The notes under the pieces: model-generated
The model's database searches: none
What the model was told of the DNA's origin: nothing
What the model saw: only the letters and a program-made list of their open reading frames with translations
Program-made: the position numbers and the translations under genes
Origin: Hoeflea sp. 108
GTDB taxonomy: Bacteria > Pseudomonadota > Alphaproteobacteria > Rhizobiales > Rhizobiaceae
Reading direction: 5' to 3'
Assembly: GCF_000372965.1 (NCBI RefSeq)
Contig: NZ_KB890024.1
Location: 434,001-498,000 of the forward strand
DNA length: 64,000 nucleotides
Part shown: in pieces, positions 1 to 7,684 of the stretch
Layout: each line of letters opens with the position of its first letter
Position numbering within the stretch: position 1 is the first letter of the stretch

Positions 1-1389
1 CGCCCGCCAGGTTCTGTTGTCGTGCTCGGTACCGATGCCAAAGGTGGAGATGCGGTCATGGCCGAACTGGGCGATGCGCTCGTTGTCCACCCCCAGCAGC
101 ACGTCGACGATGTAGGCTTGCCCGAAACGCTCGCCGGTGCGGTAGATGCACGACAATGCCTTTTGCGCGGCAATAGCGCCGTCGAACAATTTTGGCGGCT
201 CGGCGCAGGTGTCGCAATTGCCACACGGTTCGCACTCGTCGCCGAAATAAGACAGCAGAACCTGTCGGCGGCAGCTTGCTGTCTCGGCCAGTCCAAGGAG
301 TGCATCGAGCTTTTGCCGCTCCATGCGCTTGCGCTGGTCGGGCGCCTCGGACTCCTCGATGAAACGGCTGCGCAGCGCGATGTCGTCGTAGCCGTAAAGC
401 ATCAGCGTATCGGACGGCAGGCCGTCGCGGCCGGCACGCCCGGTCTCCTGATAATAGGCCTCGATGCTGCCAGGCAGGTCGATATGGGCGACGAAGCGCA
501 CGTCCGGCTTGTCGATGCCCATGCCGAAGGCGACGGTGGCGACCATGATCACCGCCTCGCCATGCTGGAAGCGCATCTGGTTGGCCTCGCGCGCCGCCTT
601 GTCCATGCCGGCATGGTAGGCGAGCGCGTCGTAGCCCAGCCCCTGCAGCCAGGCAGCGGTTTCCTCGGTCCGGCGTTTGGACAGGCAGTAGACGATGCCG
701 CTCTCGCCCTCGTAACGCTTCAGGAACTCCTTGAGCTGGGCGCGCGGATTGTCCTTTTCCTCGATGGCGTAGCGGATGTTGGGTCGGTCAAAGCCGGCTA
801 TGAAGGCATCCGCCTCGTCTATCTCGAGATGCGACAGGATTTCCGCACGCGTCGGCTCGTCGGCGGTGGCCGTCAGTGCCATGCGCGGCGTGCCGGCGAA
901 GCGACCCACCAGTGCGTCGAGCTGGCGATAGGACGGCCGAAAATCGTGCCCCCATTGCGACAGACAATGCGCCTCGTCGATGGCGATCAGCGACAGCTTC
1001 ACGCCATCCAGCAGCTCCAGCACATCGGGTCGCAGCAATGTTTCGGGAGAGACATAGAGCAGATCGAGTGCCCCGGCACGGATGTCGCGCCACAGCGCGC
1101 GGCGGTCGTCGGGCGAAAGATCGGAATTCAGCCCGGCCGCCCGCACGCCTGCCTGCCTGAGCGCCGCCACCTGATCGGCCATGAGTGCCAAGAGCGGCGA
1201 AACGATAAGCCCCATGCCGGGACGGACGATCGCGGGAATCTGGTAGCACAACGACTTGCCGCCGCCTGTCGGCATCAAAACGAAGGCATTGTTGCCTGAG
1301 ATCACATGCTCGACGATCCGCGCCTGCGGCCCTCTGAAGGCATCATAGCCATAAACGGTCTTGAGGATTTCGAGGGCGGTGGCGGTCAT
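1..1389 (-). CDS. recQ: ATP-dependent DNA helicase RecQ (3' end beyond window)
   Basis: The reverse strand is open from the ATG at 1389 to the window edge and encodes the first 463 residues of a RecQ-family 3'-5' DNA helicase, which acts in recombination and replication-fork repair. The helicase motifs are intact: Walker A MPTGGGKS at residues 39-46, DEAH at 138-141 followed by CLSQWGHDFRP, and helicase motif VI as QETGRAGRDG. A cysteine-rich zinc-binding segment (ECEPCGNCDTC) follows near residues 405-415. The winged-helix part has begun when the window ends and any HRDC domain lies outside. The ATG gives the expected short N-terminus (MTATALEILK). A degenerate second copy of this 5' end lies at 6071-6290. 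Confidence 0.93.
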   Translation of the reverse strand, partial: MTATALEILKTVYGYDAFRGPQARIVEHVISGNNAFVLMPTGGGKSLCYQIPAIVRPGMGLIVSPLLALMADQVAALRQAGVRAAGLNSDLSPDDRRALWRDIRAGALDLLYVSPETLLRPDVLELLDGVKLSLIAIDEAHCLSQWGHDFRPSYRQLDALVGRFAGTPRMALTATADEPTRAEILSHLEIDEADAFIAGFDRPNIRYAIEEKDNPRAQLKEFLKRYEGESGIVYCLSKRRTEETAAWLQGLGYDALAYHAGMDKAAREANQMRFQHGEAVIMVATVAFGMGIDKPDVRFVAHIDLPGSIEAYYQETGRAGRDGLPSDTLMLYGYDDIALRSRFIEESEAPDQRKRMERQKLDALLGLAETASCRRQVLLSYFGDECEPCGNCDTCAEPPKLFDGAIAAQKALSCIYRTGERFGQAYIVDVLLGVDNERIAQFGHDRISTFGIGTEHDNRTWRA

Positions 1390-1474
1390 CGGCAGCAGAA
1401 CGGAGAATCACGGAAACGTCCTTCATAGCAGCTTCGCCACGTCCGCGATCATCGATGCGTCTTTCTGTTCGCCT
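1246..1474. repeat. Long direct repeat, copy A (recQ 5' end plus leader)
   Basis: This segment covers about 144 bp of recQ coding sequence and about 85 bp upstream of its start. It is matched in the same orientation by 6071-6290, at roughly 80-85% identity by eye, with small indels. The similarity runs through the leader, so this is a DNA-level duplication or imported homologue and not just a shared ATPase motif. The two copies bracket the acyl-ligase fusion gene and the NCS2 permease gene. Confidence 0.85.
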
Positions 1475-1906
1475 GTCATGCAGCCGAACGGGAATTTCGC
1501 ACCTCGCATTGCCCGACTGCCGCTTCAGTTGCCGGACGGACGAAGCCCAGACGCGATATCGGAACTATCGGTGTTGTTGCCGCGATACGACTGCATCTGA
1601 AGCACGTCGGGCGGTTCAATACCTGTTCTTGAGGCCGTCGCGTAGCTCCAGCCCCCTCTACTCCAAGAAGCGAACCTGGGTTGAGAGGGCTGATCGGCGA
1701 AAGATCTGCAGGTGTATTGTTAGAGAATAGCAAACACGCAACTCACAGTGCGCGCCAGATTGGCAACGACTGCCTCTTGGCTTGGTTAACGCAGCAAGCA
1801 AATTAAGCACGAAGTAACTTTCTGAATCCGGCTGCTTGGATAGCATGGCTCTTTCATGCAAAATCTATTACAAAGGTCTGCGCGGCGATTATCGGAGAGT
1901 TGCTCC
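1390..1906. other. Intergenic region between recQ and the acyl-ligase fusion gene
   Basis: About 515 bp between divergent genes. The first 85 bp belong to the direct repeat shared with 6207-6290. The rest, especially 1690-1880, is more AT-rich than its surroundings and probably holds the promoters of both genes. Short open frames here have no recognisable product. A Shine-Dalgarno sequence GGAGAG at 1894-1899 lies 7 nt before the ATG at 1907. Confidence 0.6.
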
Positions 1907-4381
1907 ATGCAACACATGAAGTTAACGGCTACCGCGCTCGTTACGCAGAATTCCCTGTCCTATCTCGAACATGTGTTTGCGCTCAACGAAGCGCGCCAGC
2001 CACTGGTCAACGTTCCGGATGAGGCCTTCGCCAAGGCACTGACAGGCATCCGTATCGAGCGCTGCATCGTTCCCGATGAGGGAACCGGCTGGTTTACGGC
2101 AAGCCACCCGCTCATCCACGATGATCGGCCGGCCCAGATCACCTACACCTCCGGCACCGAGGGCAAGCCAAAGGGCATCGTCCTGAGCTACGCGAACCTG
2201 GCGGATGCGGCGGAGCGGATCATCGAGCAGATGGGCCTGACGCCTGATGTCCGTGAATATGTTGGCGTGCCGGTGACCTACAGTTTCGGCATCGGTCGCA
2301 TCCGCGCGGTCAGCGCGGCGGGCGGCCGAACCTATCTGCCGCCGCGCGGCTTCGATCCGCTCGAGCTGTCTCGAATGCTCAAGGCGGATGAGGTCAACGC
2401 CCTTTCCGCCGTACCGACCCTCTTGCGGATTCTGCTGCAGAACCCGTCAGTCATCGGCGAGGCCGGCAAGAAGCTGCGTTGGCTGGAAATTGGCTCGCAA
2501 TACATGACGGGCGCCGAGAAGCGCGGGATTCGCGACCTGTTCCCCAATGCCCGGATCGTTCAGCACTACGGCCTCACGGAGGCCTCGCGCAGCACCTTCC
2601 TGCAGATATCGGACGTTCCCGATGCTTTGCTGGAGTCAGTCGGCCGGGCGGTCGGCAAGACCGAGGTCGGCATATCTGAAGATGGTCGTATTCGCATTCG
2701 CGGCCCGCATGTCGCCCGCTGGCGCGTGGAAACCGATCAACTGGCGGACCTTTGCGATGCCGACAGCTGGCTGCAGACCAGCGATCTGGGCCACATCAAG
2801 GACGGCTATGTCTATTTCGACGGCAGGGCCGACGACCTGATCAACAGTGGCGGCGTGAAGATCAATCCCGACATGCTCGAGGCACGGATCGGCAAGCTGC
2901 TGGGGCAGGTCGGCAAGGTCGTCGTGGCCAAGGTGCCGGACGCATTGCGCGGCGAGGGTGTCCTTGTCGTCGCCGAGTCCGAGGACCTTGCCCCCGATCA
3001 GCTCCATGCCACTTCGGCCGAGGCCCTGAGGGAACTCGGGCTATATGCAGGCGATGCACTGCATGTCAGGGTCATGCCGGCAATTCCGCGGACTGCGACC
3101 GGCAAGCCTTTGCGTCGCGTCCTGACCGAAGAGTTTGTCCAGCAGGCCAAGGCCGCTGCGGCCGTTCCGGTTGCCGACCAGGCGGCGGGGTCGCGAGCGG
3201 GCGATGTGCAGGCATTCTTTGGGGAATTTTTCCGCGGAAGCAAGATCGGCCCCGACGACAGCTTTGAAACCATGGGTGGGGATTCGCTCAGCTACATCCA
3301 GTTCTCGCTTGGGTTCGAGGATCGATTTGGCCCGCTGCCCAGCGGTTGGGAAGCGCTGACGGTCACCCAATTGCAGGCGCTGAGCGCAGCGCAAGCGGAA
3401 ACGCATGCCGCGTCCAAGGGATGGGCCTGGCGGCGGCTGGAATCCGCGACATTGACGCGCGCCTTCTTCATGATCTGCATTGTTGCCTTGCACCTGGATA
3501 CATTCGTCTACAGCAGCAATTGGGGCGCGGCGTATTTCCTGTTCATGCTGTGCGGCTACAGTGTCATGCGCTTCCAGTGGCCCGAAATCAGCCGGACCGG
3601 GAATGTCGGCACGATTTTCGGGACCGTGCTGCGCGTCGCGATCCCGACATTGCTGGTCACCGTCACGATGCAGCTGTGGGCGAGGACCTTCGAGCTGAAG
3701 CCGCTGCTGCTGATTTCCAACTGGTTTGACGCGCGCGAGTATCAGGTCGCATTCTACTACTTCGCCGAGATCTACATGCAGTTGCTGCTGGTGATTGCCG
3801 CGCTGCTGTCAATTCCCCTACTACGGGCGACACTTCGCAAGTGGCCGATGGCGACCTGCACCGGGTTGATCGTCCTGGCCATGGTGGTCAGCTGGATGGT
3901 CGAGCAGGTCTGGGACACGACCTACCTCTACCATCGCACGCCCATGTGGTACCTTTGGACAGTCGGTGCCGGCATGCTGATGGCCAGCGCGCGCGACTTG
4001 AAAGGGCGCGTGGCGGCCATGGTGATCGTGACCGTCGCAGTCCTGATGCATCATGGCTTCACGTCGGCAAGCGCCTATATCGTGGGTGCCTCGGCATTGC
4101 TGCTTTTCTGGCCGGAGATATCGGTTCCCGCTCCAGTCAAGACGGTCGTCGGCGAGATCGCAGCATCGTCGATGTTCATGTATCTCAGCCATGGCCAGAC
4201 CAAGTCCCTGGTCACCCGGCTGTTTCACGGGCCGATGCCGTGGCTCTCCCTTTTCGCTGCCATTGGCGTCGGAATCGTCTTTGCACGCACATACAACTGG
4301 GCCGACGGCAAAGTGCGTGCGTTCGCAAGGAAGCATCGAGGCGGGGCCCTAAGCGGCCCTCCCTCGACCTCGTCGGCGTAA
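1907..4381 (+). CDS. Acyl-AMP ligase / acyl carrier / membrane acyltransferase fusion protein
   Basis: One polypeptide of 824 residues joins three activities. Residues 1 to about 400 are an adenylating (AMP-binding) domain with motif TYTSGTEGKPKG at 79-90, YGLTE, the TSDLG and GRADDLINSGGVKI motifs, and a C-terminal PRTATGKPLRR lysine motif. Its N-terminal subdomain is shorter than in typical acyl-CoA ligases. A carrier-protein domain follows with GGDSL, whose Ser460 should carry 4'-phosphopantetheine. From about residue 510 to the end there is a multi-pass membrane domain resembling acyltransferase family 3, with an Arg518-x10-His529 motif. The arrangement suggests activation of a carboxylic acid, loading onto the built-in carrier, and transfer at or across the inner membrane, by analogy with DltA/DltC/DltB. 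ATG 1907 is preferred over 1856 because GGAGAG lies 7 nt upstream. The acid and the acceptor are unknown. Confidence 0.85.
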   Translation: MQHMKLTATALVTQNSLSYLEHVFALNEARQPLVNVPDEAFAKALTGIRIERCIVPDEGTGWFTASHPLIHDDRPAQITYTSGTEGKPKGIVLSYANLADAAERIIEQMGLTPDVREYVGVPVTYSFGIGRIRAVSAAGGRTYLPPRGFDPLELSRMLKADEVNALSAVPTLLRILLQNPSVIGEAGKKLRWLEIGSQYMTGAEKRGIRDLFPNARIVQHYGLTEASRSTFLQISDVPDALLESVGRAVGKTEVGISEDGRIRIRGPHVARWRVETDQLADLCDADSWLQTSDLGHIKDGYVYFDGRADDLINSGGVKINPDMLEARIGKLLGQVGKVVVAKVPDALRGEGVLVVAESEDLAPDQLHATSAEALRELGLYAGDALHVRVMPAIPRTATGKPLRRVLTEEFVQQAKAAAAVPVADQAAGSRAGDVQAFFGEFFRGSKIGPDDSFETMGGDSLSYIQFSLGFEDRFGPLPSGWEALTVTQLQALSAAQAETHAASKGWAWRRLESATLTRAFFMICIVALHLDTFVYSSNWGAAYFLFMLCGYSVMRFQWPEISRTGNVGTIFGTVLRVAIPTLLVTVTMQLWARTFELKPLLLISNWFDAREYQVAFYYFAEIYMQLLLVIAALLSIPLLRATLRKWPMATCTGLIVLAMVVSWMVEQVWDTTYLYHRTPMWYLWTVGAGMLMASARDLKGRVAAMVIVTVAVLMHHGFTSASAYIVGASALLLFWPEISVPAPVKTVVGEIAASSMFMYLSHGQTKSLVTRLFHGPMPWLSLFAAIGVGIVFARTYNWADGKVRAFARKHRGGALSGPPSTSSA

Positions 4382-4396
4382 GCCCTGCCACTCGAT

Positions 4397-5866
4397 TCAA
4401 TGGTCTGAAGTGACGCGAACGGGCTTTCCTGTCGAATCGTAGAGCCTGCCGCCCAGGAAATAGTCGCCATCATGCAGCTCGGCGATGTCCTGATAGCGCA
4501 GGATGCGTTCCGTTCCCGCGACGAAGACGGACTGCTGCTCCGAATTTCCGGCGCGAAAATGGTTGAACAAGAGGTTCAAGCTGATCGCCATCAGAGCGGC
4601 CGAGCTGATACCGGAATGGAAGATCGTGACGAACCAGGCGGGGAAATGTTCATAGAACTGCGGGGCCGAGATCGGGATCATGCCGAAGCCCAGCGAGGTC
4701 GCGACAATCACCAGGTTCATGTTGTTGGCATAGTCGACTTTGGACAATGAACGGATGCCGCTTGCTGCGACGGTGCCGAAAAGCACGATGCCGGCTCCGC
4801 CAAGGACCGAGGGCGGTATTGCTGCAATCACGCGACCCATGATCGGCAAGAGCCCGAGCGTGACCAGGATCAGGCCGGCAGCAGCCACCACATAACGGCT
4901 CTTCACCCCCGTCACCGCGACAAGCCCGACGTTCTGCGCAAAGGCGCTCTGCGTGAACGAACCGAATGCCGGTGCGATTGCGCTCGAAAGCATGTCGGCG
5001 CGCAGGCCATCTCCGAGCCGGCGCGAGCTCACCTTGGTGCCGATGATTTCACCGACCGCGAGCACATCGGCGGAGGTTTCCACCAGGGTGACGATGACGA
5101 CGATCAGCATGGAGAGCGTTGCTGCAACGCTGAAGGTCGGCCATCCGAAATGGAACAGGGTCGGGGGCGCGAAGATAGGCCCGGTTATGACCCGTGAAAA
5201 ATCGGCCATGCCGAGGGCCCAGGCAATCACGGTGCCGATCACCATCGACAGCAGGATCGAAAGCCGCGAAATCCGCGCACTGCCAAGCTTGCTGAGCAAA
5301 AGCACGATGCCGAGCGTCAGGGCCGCCAGGCCGATATTGGCCTTGCTGCCGAAATCGGGGGCACTGCTGTTCCCGCCCATGGCCCATCGCGCGGCGACTG
5401 GCATCAAGGTCAGGCCGATGGTCGTGATGACGATGCCGGTGACCAGAGGTGGGAAGAATTTGGTGATGCGCGAGAATATCGGGGTGATCAGCAGGCCGAT
5501 CAACGATGCGACGATCACCGCGCCCAGCACGCCCTGCAGCCCGCTGCCGGATGACACGATGGCGGTCATGGTCGCCACGCCGGCAAAGGAAACGCCTTGG
5601 ACAAGTGGCAGCTGGCATCCGAAGAACGGGATGCCGAGGGTCTGCAACATTGTCGCCAGACCGCCCGCAAACAGCGATGCGGTGATGAGCATCCCGACCT
5701 CGTCCATGGACAGGCCTGCCGCCTGTCCGATGATGAGCGGGACGGCGACGATGCCACCATACATCGTCAACACGTGTTGAAAGCCATAAGCCAGGTTGGC
5801 GCCAAGGCCGAGATGTTCATCCTCCGGCCGTGTCGTTTCGGCCGTCTTTGCGAGCGTCGCAACCAA
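4397..5866 (-). CDS. NCS2-family xanthine/uracil-type permease
   Basis: A 489-residue inner-membrane protein with many hydrophobic segments. It carries the NCS2 signature QNVGLVAVTG at residues 311-320 and an upstream ETSADVLAVGE segment matching the substrate-site region of this family. It should be a proton-coupled importer of a nucleobase such as xanthine or uric acid. The open frame runs on to 6151, but that extension begins inside a decayed recQ fragment. The best start is TTG at 5866: GGGAGGAG lies 7 nt upstream and the protein then begins MVATLAKTAETTRPEDEHLG. It converges with the acyl-ligase fusion gene, 15 bp away. No purine enzyme lies beside it; the purine module of this window is more than 40 kb away. 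Confidence 0.9.
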   Translation of the reverse strand: MVATLAKTAETTRPEDEHLGLGANLAYGFQHVLTMYGGIVAVPLIIGQAAGLSMDEVGMLITASLFAGGLATMLQTLGIPFFGCQLPLVQGVSFAGVATMTAIVSSGSGLQGVLGAVIVASLIGLLITPIFSRITKFFPPLVTGIVITTIGLTLMPVAARWAMGGNSSAPDFGSKANIGLAALTLGIVLLLSKLGSARISRLSILLSMVIGTVIAWALGMADFSRVITGPIFAPPTLFHFGWPTFSVAATLSMLIVVIVTLVETSADVLAVGEIIGTKVSSRRLGDGLRADMLSSAIAPAFGSFTQSAFAQNVGLVAVTGVKSRYVVAAAGLILVTLGLLPIMGRVIAAIPPSVLGGAGIVLFGTVAASGIRSLSKVDYANNMNLVIVATSLGFGMIPISAPQFYEHFPAWFVTIFHSGISSAALMAISLNLLFNHFRAGNSEQQSVFVAGTERILRYQDIAELHDGDYFLGGRLYDSTGKPVRVTSDH

Positions 5867-6070
5867 AGCAGGTCTCCTCCCAGCTTGAGTACAAGGCGAT
5901 GATCCATTCTGGGGGGACACGCAGCGCCGCGTGTAGGCAGGCTTTTGGTGAAGCATTTTCGCATAGATCAAGAAGGTGGAGGCGCATTGTCCCTGCCGGG
6001 CATGGCCTTGATCCGACATGCCGTGCTCGGGGATTGTGGGAAATCGCGTGGTCAGTGGACCTTTGCGGCG

Positions 6071-6207
6071 GCACGACGACTTGCCGCCACCCGTCGGCAT
6101 CAGCACGAAGGCATGTTGCCTCAGATCACATGTTTGACGATACGCGCCCACGATCCCCTGAAGGCATCATAGCCATAAACGGTCTTGAGGATTTCGAGAG
6201 CACTCAT
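6071..6207 (-). pseudogene. Decayed 5' fragment of a second recQ gene
   Basis: On the reverse strand an ATG at 6207 opens MSALEILKTVYGYDAFRG, nearly identical to residues 4-20 of the intact RecQ. The frame ends at a TGA after about 28 codons. After a shift the sequence reads HAFVLMPTGGGKS, the RecQ Walker A segment, and then similarity stops at about 6071. It is a truncated, frameshifted remnant. Its shifted frame is continuous with the permease frame and creates a false 584-residue chimeric open frame ending at 4397. Confidence 0.88.
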
Positions 6208-6290
6208 CGGCAGCAGCACGGACAATTATGGAAGCATCCTTCATAACAGCTTCGCCACGTCAGCGATCATTGATGCATCTTTCTGTTCGG
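6071..6290. repeat. Long direct repeat, copy B (recQ 5' fragment plus leader)
   Basis: This is the second copy of the 1246-1474 repeat, in the same orientation. It includes the recQ pseudogene fragment and about 83 bp of matching leader, ending in the shared stretch ATC-TTTCTGTTCG. It marks the right border of the 4.6-kb segment holding the acyl-ligase fusion and permease genes. The 260 bp between it and the TTG start of the AraC gene at 6550 hold no gene I can support. Confidence 0.85.
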
Positions 6291-6549
6291 CTCCTTGTAG
6301 CCGCTCCTCGGTGATACCGGTGGTTGGGCTTGAGTCCTTGAAACCATTATGCATTTCGCATTGACAGCCAGAAAAACCATGGCATCACTTCGATCCGCTC
6401 GGATCATGTATGTGCTTCGGCTGCAAGCTCGCCTTGATGCTCGTTGTCTTGACGAAAAATGCGTCGTTGCGACCGATGTAACTGGTCTTTGTCCTTCCGG
6501 AAGTCGGATTGACGATCCGAACTGCAGTGGCGATTGGGGGAGGCGCGGA

Positions 6550-7584
6550 TTGGCTACGGACACTGTCGAAAACCAGGTCATCCGCTCGTCGCAGTTGAAC
6601 CGCGATGAGAACTACGAATATTGGCGCATGGGGGTGGCGAGCCTGTTCGACGCCATTCCGTCGAAGGATGGCCTGGACGATTTCAGGGCTGACCTCAGCA
6701 GCTACAATCTCGGCCATTTCCTGGTCGGCGCCTCTTCGGCGAGCGCGCAGCGTTTCGTCCGGTCCCCGGACCGGGTGGCTGCGACCGGCGTCGATCACCT
6801 GCTCATCCAGCTCTACGTCAAGGGCGAATGCGGCTACGACGCGGATGGCGGGATCGGCCATGGCGTGGCCGGGGATATCGTCTGCTTTGATCTCAGCCGG
6901 CCGATGCGCAGCCAGACCACCGACATGGACATCGTCAGCCTGATCCTGCCGCGCTCGCTTATCCGGCTGGCCCCCCGGGTCATCGACGATCTTCACGGGG
7001 CAAGGGTCGATGGGGCGTCGACACTGGGCATCCTGCTTGGCGAGCACATGAAGACAATGGCCAGGCTGGCGCCCAAGCTCGCCGGTCCGGACGGACGGTT
7101 GGCCGCAGAGGTTGCTTCCGCCATCGTGTCGAGCGGATTTTCGGCGGCGGTCGCGGCCGAGCGCGAAGCCCTGACGGACGCCACACTCCAGACGATCCAG
7201 ATTTTCATCGAACGCAACCTGACCAGTCCGGCCCTGTCCGCCGACATGATCATGCGCCATTTCGCGCTGTCACGATCTGCTCTCTATCGCCTGTTCGAGC
7301 CGATCGGCGGCATTGCCGACTACATTCGCGAGCGCCGGCTCAAGCTGGCCTACCTGAAACTCACTTCGGTCGGTTCCTCAAGGGGCTCGGTCGCCAAGCT
7401 CGCCTATTCGACGGGCTTTGCCAGCGAGAGTGGGTTTTCACGCGCGTTCCAGCAGCATTTCGGCGTCCGCCCGAGCGAAGCGATCCGCAATGCGGAGGCG
7501 GGCGTCCGCCTGAAGGCCGGGCTTATCGCCGGAGAAGACAACTGGATGCAGGACTGGCTGGACAAGCTGCGCTCCATGGCCTGA
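6550..7584 (+). CDS. AraC-family transcriptional regulator
   Basis: About 344 residues. The N-terminal part (about 30-190) resembles the AraC-binding-like domain of AraC/OxyR-type regulators. The C-terminal 100 residues hold the two helix-turn-helix motifs, including LSRSALYRLFEPIGGIADYI and the canonical second-HTH segment AYSTGFASESGFSRAFQQHFG. The frame is open from an ATG at 6349, but the upstream residues do not look like a regulator and overlap recQ-like debris. TTG 6550 has GGGGGAGG a few bases upstream and gives a family-typical length. It converges with the autotransporter gene. Its target is not evident. Confidence 0.85.
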   Translation: MATDTVENQVIRSSQLNRDENYEYWRMGVASLFDAIPSKDGLDDFRADLSSYNLGHFLVGASSASAQRFVRSPDRVAATGVDHLLIQLYVKGECGYDADGGIGHGVAGDIVCFDLSRPMRSQTTDMDIVSLILPRSLIRLAPRVIDDLHGARVDGASTLGILLGEHMKTMARLAPKLAGPDGRLAAEVASAIVSSGFSAAVAAEREALTDATLQTIQIFIERNLTSPALSADMIMRHFALSRSALYRLFEPIGGIADYIRERRLKLAYLKLTSVGSSRGSVAKLAYSTGFASESGFSRAFQQHFGVRPSEAIRNAEAGVRLKAGLIAGEDNWMQDWLDKLRSMA

Positions 7585-7684
7585 CATTCGCGAGCATCTC
7601 GCCCACATGCGGTGCCGCATGGACGAGCTGCCAGGCTGCTGAGAAGAGGGTGACCGCAATCGTCGCAATCGCCTCAACCTGGTC

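Noticed and set aside
22..1299. Forward open frame of 425 codons across the first kilobase
   Set aside because: It is antisense to recQ, whose helicase motifs are unmistakable on the minus strand; the forward product has no recognisable features.
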